6,143 nucleotides of DNA from Clostridia bacterium (GTDB lineage: Bacteria; Bacillota; Clostridia; Christensenellales; CAG-314): the NCBI GenBank assembly GCA_028710055.1, contig JAQUSX010000051.1:1-6143 (forward strand), written 5' to 3'. This document shows positions 1 through 5,514 of the stretch, piece by piece. The notes beneath the pieces were generated by a model, which had not been told where the DNA came from, did not search any database, and was given only the letters and a program-made list of their open reading frames with translations. Position 1 is the stretch's first letter; the number at the start of each line of letters is the position of its first letter. The translations under genes were made by a program, and so were the position numbers.

Positions 1-924
1 TCTGACTTCGTCGGGCGTTAAACAAACTTCTTTTGTCTGGTAACCGCCCATAGGCAAAACAAAACATATTTTGCCGTTTTCGTTTTTCTTGTCCTGTCTC
101 ATCTCGGGCATAAGGCGGTTGATATCGATATTTATTACGTCCGTAAAAGAGCGTATAATATCGCGTCTTTCCTGCAAAAATTTTTCATTAAGCTTGAAAA
201 CTTGTTCCGCAATCAATAACTCGTAATACAAGCCGTTTAACACCGCCGTACCGTGCGGCAGTTCGTACTCCACTTCGATAGCGTGCCCTATCGTGTGTCC
301 CATATTCAATTTGCGACGTATAAGGTCGTCCGTTTTATGTATTTTTGTAAGGTAAAACTTGAAATTCGCGCATAGTTTTACAAGATTTTCCGTGTATTTT
401 TCTTTTGTGAGTAAAGCTTTTACCGCTTCTTTTTCTATCGCTTTTGAGATAAAAGTATATTTCGCGATTTCTCCCCAGCCGTTAATGATTTGTCTTTCGT
501 CAAGCGTTTTTAAAAAATTGAAGTCTATTATCACGTCGCCGCAATGATACGCCCCGACAAGATTTTTTATGCCTTCGAGATTTATCGCCGTCTTGCCGCC
601 TATCGAGCTGTCGGACATTGCCAAAAGAGTCGTCGGATAGTTAACAAAATCTATTCCGCGTTTGTATATAGCGGAAGCAAACCCCGCTACGTCGCCCACG
701 CTTCCGCCGCCGACGGCAACGATTTTGCCGTTTTTATCAATATTTTTTTCGGCGCAGAAAGCGCATATTTTTTCCAGATATTCAAAAGTTTTCGCAAATT
801 CGGCTTCGGGTAAAATGAAAACGTTGTCGCCGTAAATCGAGTATAAGTTCGGCAACTTTGCGTCGGTTACAATAACGGTGTTATCGCGAAATTCGTCGAC
901 ATTAAAAGTTCCGTATTTTATCAT
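1..924 (-). CDS. aroB: 3-dehydroquinate synthase, C-terminus cut by window edge
   Basis: This cytoplasmic enzyme converts DAHP to 3-dehydroquinate, the second step of the shikimate pathway, using NAD and a divalent metal. The frame is open for 308 codons from the ATG at 924-922 to the window edge; the family usually has about 340-370 residues. Visible landmarks are the nucleotide-binding GGGSVGD (72-78), PTTLLA (97-102), DSSIGGKT (105-112), GWGEISKY (149-156), NMGHTIGHAIE (217-227) and PHGTAV (233-238). By family knowledge E152, H220 and H234 correspond to the metal ligands and H224 to a catalytic histidine. A GGAGG at 936-940 supports the start. The N-terminus is about 25 residues shorter than usual before the GGG motif and lacks the common first strand. 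It lies 30 nt downstream of aroC and is very probably co-transcribed with it. Other sugar-phosphate cyclases of this fold exist, but the aroC neighbour argues for AroB. Confidence 0.93.
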   Translation of the reverse strand, partial: MIKYGTFNVDEFRDNTVIVTDAKLPNLYSIYGDNVFILPEAEFAKTFEYLEKICAFCAEKNIDKNGKIVAVGGGSVGDVAGFASAIYKRGIDFVNYPTTLLAMSDSSIGGKTAINLEGIKNLVGAYHCGDVIIDFNFLKTLDERQIINGWGEIAKYTFISKAIEKEAVKALLTKEKYTENLVKLCANFKFYLTKIHKTDDLIRRKLNMGHTIGHAIEVEYELPHGTAVLNGLYYELLIAEQVFKLNEKFLQERRDIIRSFTDVINIDINRLMPEMRQDKKNENGKICFVLPMGGYQTKEVCLTPDEVR

Positions 925-954
925 TATTAAGCTAGCCTCCTAAAAAAAATTTTT

Positions 955-2007
955 TTATCTGAGATCAATCGCGTTAAGTACGACTGTCGCAATCATATTT
1001 CGGGCTATTACGCAGATATTAGGCACAACGCAAGTATCGCTTCTTTCATAATGCGAATGGGTTTTTTCTTTGGTCACAATGTCGATGGTTTCCGTCTGTT
1101 TTTTTGTTGACGGCACGGGCTTTACGGTAAGACGGACGACGATATTCTGCCCGTTTGACATACCGCCGATTATTCCGCCGTTGTAGTTTGTTTCATAATA
1201 AATTCTGCCGTTTTCGCAATTTAGCTTTTCGCAAGCTTGCGTTCCAGACATCTCGGCAAACTTTCTGCCCAAGCCGAATTCTATACCCTTTACAGACGGT
1301 ATCGCCGTTAAATATTCGGCTATTTTTGCGTCGAGCTTGTCCGAATATTTATGAAAATCGCCGACACCCATAGGCAGTCCGATAACGCCAACTTCCACAA
1401 TTCCGCCCACAGTATCGCCGTCCGCTTTGGCTAAATTTATTGCTTCTATCATTTCGTTTTCGGCAGATTTATCTATCGTTAATACGGGGCTTTTGTCAAT
1501 TTTATTAGCCTGTGTATTATAATCAAACTCGGTCTTTGCTTCTATTCCGCCGATATTAGCGGTATATGCATAAGTGAAAATATTATTTGCCGCGAGTATT
1601 TGTCTGCAAATATTGCCGATTACTGTGTGCGCGAGCGTGCTTCTGCCGCCAGCGTATTCGGCAACCGCCCTTGCGTCAGTAAGACCGTATTTAACGCAGC
1701 CTGCTAGATCAGCGTGCGACGGTCTTATCGCTGTAATGGGGGGCTTTTCGGTGAATTTACTGTCAACGTTTTCCACGATAAATTTTAACGGCAATCCGTT
1801 AGTTATGCCATATTTAGTCAGTCCGCTAATTATACGTATTTTGTCCGTTTCGATATTTTGCCTTTCGCTACGACCAATGCCCTTTTTTCTCAAAAACAAT
1901 TCGCTCGAAATCTGTTCGACATTAATTTCGAACCCGCGCGGCAGACCGTAAATTTTGCCGCCTATTATTTTTTCGTGCGAACCGCCGTATGTGGAAAATT
2001 TTATCAT
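955..2007 (-). CDS. aroC: Chorismate synthase (divergent)
   Basis: This enzyme catalyses the last shikimate step, EPSP to chorismate, with reduced FMN; it is normally a cytoplasmic tetramer. The 350-residue length is near the family norm of about 350-390. Motifs in order are GGSHEK (8-13) with catalytic-type H11, the arginine-rich KKGIGRSER (41-49), RPSHAD (95-100) with H98, the DxRxVxE...GGRST region (111-124), IPSVKGIEFG (236-245), GGIIGGMSNG (277-286), KP (296-297) and RSDTC (322-326). The form resembles Gram-positive AroC rather than the enterobacterial type. All three signature regions carry substitutions: GESHG reads GGSHE, SARET reads GGRST, and the usual Glu after the RxDxC motif is R336. 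Catalytic histidines, the key arginines and D324 remain, so activity is likely. The ATG at 2007-2005 is preceded by AAAGGTG set unusually close to it. aroB follows after 30 nt. The 67 nt upstream are very A/T-rich. Confidence 0.93.
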   Translation of the reverse strand: MIKFSTYGGSHEKIIGGKIYGLPRGFEINVEQISSELFLRKKGIGRSERQNIETDKIRIISGLTKYGITNGLPLKFIVENVDSKFTEKPPITAIRPSHADLAGCVKYGLTDARAVAEYAGGRSTLAHTVIGNICRQILAANNIFTYAYTANIGGIEAKTEFDYNTQANKIDKSPVLTIDKSAENEMIEAINLAKADGDTVGGIVEVGVIGLPMGVGDFHKYSDKLDAKIAEYLTAIPSVKGIEFGLGRKFAEMSGTQACEKLNCENGRIYYETNYNGGIIGGMSNGQNIVVRLTVKPVPSTKKQTETIDIVTKEKTHSHYERSDTCVVPNICVIARNMIATVVLNAIDLR

Positions 2008-2025
2008 TGCACCTTTATTTTTTTT

Positions 2026-2056
2026 ATTTTATTATTTATTTACTGTCATTTGTAAA
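2026..2056 (-). promoter_or_regulatory. Possible weak promoter for aroC-aroB
   Basis: On the minus strand TTTACA (2056-2051) resembles a -35 box. It is followed by TAAAAT (2031-2026) after 19 nt, or by the poorer TAATAA (2034-2029) after 16 nt. The whole gap between the metallo-hydrolase gene and aroC is A/T-rich, so such matches arise easily by chance. The alternative is that aroC and aroB are simply read through from the upstream genes. Confidence 0.25.
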
Positions 2057-2074
2057 TTTATTTTAAATAGCTTT

Positions 2075-3358
2075 TTATTTAGCAAATATCAAAAAGCGTA
2101 CGGCAAGATTTAACGCGGTCTTTGCTACCGCTATGGTGATATTGCCGCCGAAAACCGTCAAAACTATATTGCCGTTAAGGTCTGTGCGGTAAACAAACGC
2201 TCCTACAGCGTTAATTCTATCCAGCGTGACATCAGACGGGTGACCGTAAGTATTGGTCGCTCCGACGCTTATAACCGCGTATTCGGGCTGCACCAACGCC
2301 AAAAATTCCGCCGACGTGGATTGCTCGCCGCCGTGATGGGCAACTTTTAATACGTCTACGTCGCCGTCGAATCCGTCGCCGAACAGATTATTTTCAACGT
2401 TCGCAATAAAGTTTTGCTCAGCGGCTTCGTCCGCGTCGCCCGTAAACAAAAGTTTTACGTTGCCGTAAGTAAGAAGTAAAATGGGCGAAATATTATTCTT
2501 TTCCTGCGCCGTGCCGAGTTTTGCGTACATTTGTTCCGTCGGGTTGTAAATATGTATCGTCCAGCCTACGCCGCTTATCGACTCGCCTTGGAGATTGTAA
2601 TAAATATCAGTCAATATGCCGCTTTCACGTTCGTTATAAACCGCTTTGACAAAGTTTTCGTATACTGTCGTCGTTATAGTCGCGTAATTGCCGTCGGGGT
2701 ATAACTCGACAAGCGGATCGAACTCAAATTCCGAATAAACCATAGGCTGATAAACGCTCAATACGTTTATTTTGTCGGACGCGATAATGTTGTCCAGACT
2801 TCCGCTGTGGTCGCTGTCGCAATGCGTCAGCATGCAGTAATCTATCGTAACGTATTCGTCTTCGGGGTACAAAGCAGTCAGATAGTCGATAACGCCGTTA
2901 GCCAAAACCGAACTGTCCTTACCGCCGTCTATAAGCATAGTCTTGCCGTCGGGAAACTGAATAAAAATACAGTCGCCCTGCCCTACGTCTATGTAATGAA
3001 TTTTTAGCTGTCCGTTTAAAATTTCTGCATCTACGCCGGAAGTATCGACTTCGTAATCGTAAGTTTCGTAAGTGTAAAACTTAAATAAATCCGAATTTGC
3101 TACAGTAAAATCAAACGGCGGCAGATCGAGATAATACATAGTGCCGCAGAATAATAACGCAATGACTATTACTGCCGTGAAAATACCGATTAATACTTTT
3201 TGACCCGCAGTCTTGTCTTTGGATTTATTTGCAGCAACGGCGACACCCGCCGCAATTACGCCTGTCGCGAATTTGGCTAAATCCGTTTTTTTCTTTTGAG
3301 TGGATTTACTAACCGTTTTTTTGCCGCCCGAGTTGGCTCCGCTTTTTTTTGTCGCCAT
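2075..3358 (-). CDS. Membrane-anchored ComEC/Rec2-type MBL-fold metallo-hydrolase
   Basis: This is a 427-residue protein predicted to be held in the membrane by one N-terminal segment with its catalytic domain outside. The first 50 residues are rich in Lys, Ser and Ala. A hydrophobic segment follows at about 55-77, then a linker to 115, then a metallo-beta-lactamase fold domain (about 118-410). Domain motifs are DVGQGDC (124-130), LIDGG (142-146), the metal-site THCDSDH (178-184, HxDxDH form), FTGD (305-308), AHHGG (340-344) and GHPS (372-375). These are typical of the hydrolase domain of the DNA-uptake protein ComEC and of stand-alone relatives. The competence channel domain is absent, so a DNA-uptake role is not implied. 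Substrate is unknown; an extracellular nuclease or phosphodiesterase is one possibility (inference). GGAGGG at 3369-3364 places the start well. The last 17 or so residues, after the usual domain end, are extra. It follows the patatin gene by 57 nt. Confidence 0.85.
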   Translation of the reverse strand: MATKKSGANSGGKKTVSKSTQKKKTDLAKFATGVIAAGVAVAANKSKDKTAGQKVLIGIFTAVIVIALLFCGTMYYLDLPPFDFTVANSDLFKFYTYETYDYEVDTSGVDAEILNGQLKIHYIDVGQGDCIFIQFPDGKTMLIDGGKDSSVLANGVIDYLTALYPEDEYVTIDYCMLTHCDSDHSGSLDNIIASDKINVLSVYQPMVYSEFEFDPLVELYPDGNYATITTTVYENFVKAVYNERESGILTDIYYNLQGESISGVGWTIHIYNPTEQMYAKLGTAQEKNNISPILLLTYGNVKLLFTGDADEAAEQNFIANVENNLFGDGFDGDVDVLKVAHHGGEQSTSAEFLALVQPEYAVISVGATNTYGHPSDVTLDRINAVGAFVYRTDLNGNIVLTVFGGNITIAVAKTALNLAVRFLIFAK

Positions 3359-3415
3359 TTTTACCCTCCGAAAAAAATTTTCTTTAAAATGACATTTATT
3401 TTAAGGTTTATTAGT

Positions 3416-4252
3416 TTATTTTATGCCAAGCGAAACGAATATTTCGTCCATCGCTTCCATAGTCGCTTTATATCCTATGTCGACCATATCGCTTCTGCCC
3501 AGACTTTGCGTCGAGCTGAATTTTGTAAGGTCGGGTTTTATGATAATATCGGAGTTCATTTCGCCTTTATAGGCTGTCGACTTCATAACTATACGCCATG
3601 TCGCCGTTGCAATATTTAAAAATTTCGTTTTTTGTTCGCCGATACCCATACCGCGAGTGCTGTTGATATCTACTGATATAACAAAATCCGCGCCCATATG
3701 TCGAGCGACGTCGGCCGGTATTGTGTTAAGTAAACCGCCGTCTACCAATAGCTTATCCTCGTGCGAAACGGGTTTAAATACAAGCGGAACGGCGCAGCTT
3801 GCAGATACCGCTTTTGCCACGCTGCCTTTATTAAACACGTATTCTTCGCCCGTTATTAGGTCCACCGATACGGCTCTGAAAGGAATTTTCAGTCTGTCAA
3901 AAGTAACGCCCAATAACAGTCTGTCGGCTACTCTTTCGATATTAGACGCGGGTGTGGAAACGAATAAGAAATTTTGATTTTTTATATCGCTGTCGGCAAA
4001 AGTATGAGAAAAATCTATCATTTCGTCCGCGGAATAGCCCGCGGCATACGCCGCTCCGACAAAACTGCCCGCGCTTGTGCCGACTACATAATCAAACGTT
4101 AAACCTTTTTCTTCAAAAGCTTTAATCGCGCCGATATGAGCGAATCCGCGCGCGCCGCCGCCCGAAAGCGCAAGACCTATTTTGTACTTCGTCTTGATTT
4201 TGGGAATGATATTTTCTTTCAATTCTACTTTTTTCTTTTTAAAAATTTTCAT
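3416..4252 (-). CDS. Patatin-like phospholipase, RssA/NTE family
   Basis: This 278-residue protein is a predicted serine acyl-hydrolase acting on lipids. It has the complete patatin signature: the glycine-rich oxyanion-hole motif GGGARG (31-36), the nucleophile elbow GTSAGS (58-63) with S60, and the catalytic aspartate in DGG (D171, 171-173). Further family-typical stretches are the FRAVSVDLITGE region (125-136) and VISVDIN (191-197). The length matches short bacterial RssA-type proteins. No signal peptide is seen; the N-terminus is lysine-rich (5-8 are all Lys), so it is probably cytoplasmic or membrane-associated. The ATG at 4252-4250 follows AAAGGCGG (4265-4258) with good spacing. It is the first gene of the minus-strand block and has its own promoter candidate close upstream. 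The natural substrate cannot be read from the sequence; phospholipid or fatty-acyl ester hydrolysis is the family expectation. Confidence 0.92.
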   Translation of the reverse strand: MKIFKKKKVELKENIIPKIKTKYKIGLALSGGGARGFAHIGAIKAFEEKGLTFDYVVGTSAGSFVGAAYAAGYSADEMIDFSHTFADSDIKNQNFLFVSTPASNIERVADRLLLGVTFDRLKIPFRAVSVDLITGEEYVFNKGSVAKAVSASCAVPLVFKPVSHEDKLLVDGGLLNTIPADVARHMGADFVISVDINSTRGMGIGEQKTKFLNIATATWRIVMKSTAYKGEMNSDIIIKPDLTKFSSTQSLGRSDMVDIGYKATMEAMDEIFVSLGIK

Positions 4253-4275
4253 ACGTACCGCCTTTTAATAGCAAA

Positions 4276-4304
4276 ATTATATAACAAAACGCTAAGTAAT
4301 GCAA
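4276..4304 (-). promoter_or_regulatory. Predicted sigma-A-type promoter for the patatin gene block
   Basis: On the minus strand a perfect TATAAT (4281-4276) is preceded after 17 nt by TTGCAT (4304-4299), which matches the -35 consensus only in TTG. Transcription would begin near 4269 and leave a short leader containing the ribosome binding site AAAGGCGG. The -10 and spacing are good and the -35 is weak. Confidence 0.55.
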
Positions 4305-4315
4305 TGCTTTATTTC

Positions 4316-4344
4316 TTTACTTTCCATGATAAGTTTGCTACAAT
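4316..4344 (+). promoter_or_regulatory. Predicted extended -10 promoter for the ttcA-like gene
   Basis: TTTACT (4316-4321, four of six to consensus) and TACAAT (4339-4344, five of six) are 17 nt apart. A TG at 4336-4337 gives an extended -10 element. Transcription would start near 4351, directly before AAAAGGA (4354-4360) and the ATG at 4369. It does not overlap the opposite promoter (4276-4304). Confidence 0.62.
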
Positions 4345-4368
4345 TCACTTATTAAAAGGAAAAATATT

Positions 4369-5121
4369 ATGACCACACAACAGCTGCTCGCGCCTTTTAG
4401 ACGCGCGATAACGGATTTTGATATGATAGCGAACGGCGACAAAATTGCCGTCGGTGTTTCAGGCGGCAAGGACAGCCTTACTTTACTCGCGCTGCTTAAA
4501 GCTTACCAGCGGTTTTCGCCGCAAAAGTTTGAACTAGCCGCCATAACTGTGGATATGGGTTTTGCCGAGCACGATTTTTCACCAATCGCCGATTTTTGTA
4601 AAGATAACGGCATTGATTATTATGTGGAAAAAACCGAAATTGCGCAAATAATTTTTGAAAAATGTCCCGACAATCCTTGCAGCCTTTGCTCAAAAATGCG
4701 TCGAGGTGCGTTGAATACGAAGATAAACGAAATAGGTTTTAACAAACTGGCTTTGGGGCATCACTCCGACGACGTTATCGAGACATTTCTTCTTTCGTTC
4801 TTTTACGAGGGCAGACTGTCCGTTTTTTCACCGAAAAGTTATATGTCAAGAATGAAAATCACCGTCATTCGCCCCATTGTTTACATTTCCGAGCGCGAAA
4901 TAAACGCTTACGCAAAAAATCTTCCCGTGGTAAAAAATCCTTGTCCCGCTGACAAGCATACACAAAGGCAATATATGAAAGACCTTATTCACAAAATACA
5001 AGAGGACATACCTTTTGTGAAAGAACGAATGTTTTCCGCCGTTTGTCATCCCGAACGGTACAATCTTTGGGACAATATCCGCCAAAAATACCTTGACGAA
5101 CTTAACGACAGCGATAAATAA
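4369..5121 (+). CDS. ttcA: TtcA-family tRNA thiolation enzyme (PP-loop ATPase)
   Basis: This 250-residue protein is predicted to adenylate and thiolate a tRNA base. In the characterised TtcA the product is 2-thiocytidine at position 32, and a [4Fe-4S] cluster is needed. The ATP pyrophosphatase loop SGGKDS is at 31-36. PCSLCSKMRRG (103-113) supplies C104 and C107, and C192 in NPCPAD (190-195) is the likely third cluster ligand. The GHHSDDVIET stretch (130-139) is a conserved family segment. It is shorter than the roughly 310-residue E. coli enzyme, mainly at the ends, as is common in Firmicutes homologues. The ATG follows AAAAGGA by 8 nt. TilS is the nearest alternative, but TilS lacks the cysteine pair and carries a C-terminal tRNA-binding extension. 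Family assignment is firm; that the modified base is C32 is inferred. Confidence 0.85.
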   Translation: MTTQQLLAPFRRAITDFDMIANGDKIAVGVSGGKDSLTLLALLKAYQRFSPQKFELAAITVDMGFAEHDFSPIADFCKDNGIDYYVEKTEIAQIIFEKCPDNPCSLCSKMRRGALNTKINEIGFNKLALGHHSDDVIETFLLSFFYEGRLSVFSPKSYMSRMKITVIRPIVYISEREINAYAKNLPVVKNPCPADKHTQRQYMKDLIHKIQEDIPFVKERMFSAVCHPERYNLWDNIRQKYLDELNDSDK

Positions 5122-5135
5122 GCCGTAAATAGTCT

Positions 5136-5153
5136 TTTTGACACGTTTCGACA
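5136..5153 (+). repeat. Tandem TTTYGACA boxes, 10-bp period, upstream of spoIIID
   Basis: TTTTGACA (5136-5143) and TTTCGACA (5146-5153) are two near-identical octamers offset by exactly one helical turn, 37-54 bp before the spoIIID start. A third copy lies inverted at 5210-5203 inside the gene. The first contains a perfect TTGACA, so it might also act as a -35 box, but no good -10 lies 16-18 bp downstream. The GACA(A) core resembles the SpoIIID recognition core described for Bacillus, although flanking bases differ. Confidence 0.5.
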
Positions 5154-5210
5154 ATATATTAGTACTACATTTCATGCGGAGGAGCCTCAATGAGAGAATA
5201 TATTGTCGAA
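5147..5210. repeat. Perfect 14-bp inverted repeat around the spoIIID start
   Basis: TTCGACAATATATT (5147-5160) is exactly complementary in reverse to AATATATTGTCGAA (5197-5210). The 36-nt spacer holds the GGAGGAG ribosome binding site (5178-5184) and the ATG (5190-5192). In RNA it would be a 14-bp stem presenting the translation start in the loop; in DNA it would be a pair of inverted half-sites. The right arm also encodes residues 3-7 of SpoIIID, so it is constrained as protein while the left arm is not. Confidence 0.7.
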
Positions 5211-5435
5211 CGGGTGATTGCGGTGGCTGATTACATAATAGACAGCCAAAGCACGGTACGCGGCGCGGCAAAAAAATTTGACGTTTCAAAATCTACCGTG
5301 CATAAAGATTTGACGGAAAGGCTGCGATTGATAGATAAACAGCGTCTGCGCATGGTAAAACGGGTATTAAACCTTAATCTCGCTGAACGGCATATTCGCG
5401 GCGGTCTCGCCACAAAACTAAAATATATGCACTAA
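5190..5435 (+). CDS. spoIIID: Sporulation transcriptional regulator SpoIIID
   Basis: This is a small DNA-binding protein that activates and represses mother-cell genes during endospore formation, acting with sigma-E before sigma-K takes over. The 81 residues align along their length with Bacillus SpoIIID (about 93 residues). They share the N-terminal YIVERV (4-9), a helix-turn-helix (about 21-42) ending in the near-invariant VSKSTVHKDLTERL (31-44), and the C-terminal RHIRGGLATKLKY (67-79). The basic tail after LKY is cut to two residues, whereas the Bacillus protein continues for about a dozen more. GGAGGAG (5178-5184) five nt before the ATG gives a strong start. It follows the ttcA-like gene by 68 nt with no terminator between, so some read-through is possible. 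A recognisable sigma-E promoter was not found. A rho-independent terminator follows 6 nt after the stop. Its presence implies that the organism belongs to a spore-forming lineage. Confidence 0.96.
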   Translation: MREYIVERVIAVADYIIDSQSTVRGAAKKFDVSKSTVHKDLTERLRLIDKQRLRMVKRVLNLNLAERHIRGGLATKLKYMH

Positions 5436-5441
5436 ATTTAT

Positions 5442-5475
5442 AAAAAAAAGCGGACGTTATTCGTCCGCTTTTTTT
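5442..5475. terminator. Bidirectional rho-independent terminator
   Basis: GCGGACG (5450-5456) and CGTCCGC (5462-5468) form a perfect 7-bp GC-rich stem with the loop TTATT. Eight A residues precede it (5442-5449) and seven T residues follow (5469-5475). The hairpin therefore has a T tract in both directions and can end spoIIID on the plus strand and the convergent transporter gene on the minus strand, whose stop lies 40 nt to the right. Confidence 0.93.
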
Positions 5476-5514
5476 CTGTTTATTAAAATCTTGTAACTAG
5501 ATTATTTTAAAAAT

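Larger units (their letters stand above)
4261..4359. repeat. Inverted 10-mer shared by the two divergent leaders
   Basis: TATTAAAAGG occurs on the plus strand at 4350-4359 and, inverted, as CCTTTTAATA at 4261-4270. Each copy sits just at or after the predicted transcription start and supplies the Shine-Dalgarno core (AAAAGG) of the patatin gene and of the ttcA-like gene. The match is exact over 10 bp and does not extend further. It may be a matched operator pair, or simply convergent A/T-rich ribosome binding sites. Confidence 0.45.

Noticed and set aside
544..813. Plus-strand open frame of 89 codons, and a shorter one at 359-547
   Set aside because: Both lie antisense inside aroB, whose protein has clear family motifs throughout; no ribosome binding site or recognisable product.
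941..957. A/T palindrome (A8 followed by T7) between aroC and aroB as a terminator
   Set aside because: There is no GC stem, and it sits directly before the aroB ribosome binding site; more likely just an A/T tract.
1574..1951. Plus-strand open frame of 125 codons antisense to aroC, with others at 1155-1373 and 1858-2055
   Set aside because: They mirror the intact chorismate synthase frame and show no protein-family features or start signals.
3380..3415. Hairpin or terminator between the patatin and MBL-fold genes
   Set aside because: The inverted segments are imperfect and almost entirely A/T, with no run of T placed after a stable stem.
4846..5289. Minus-strand open frame of 147 codons spanning the end of the ttcA-like gene and most of spoIIID
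   Set aside because: It overlaps two well-supported genes on the other strand and has no recognisable domain.
5476..5514. Small RNA or promoter in the gap right of the terminator
   Set aside because: Only 39 A/T-rich nt between the terminator and the transporter stop codon; no structure or motif seen.
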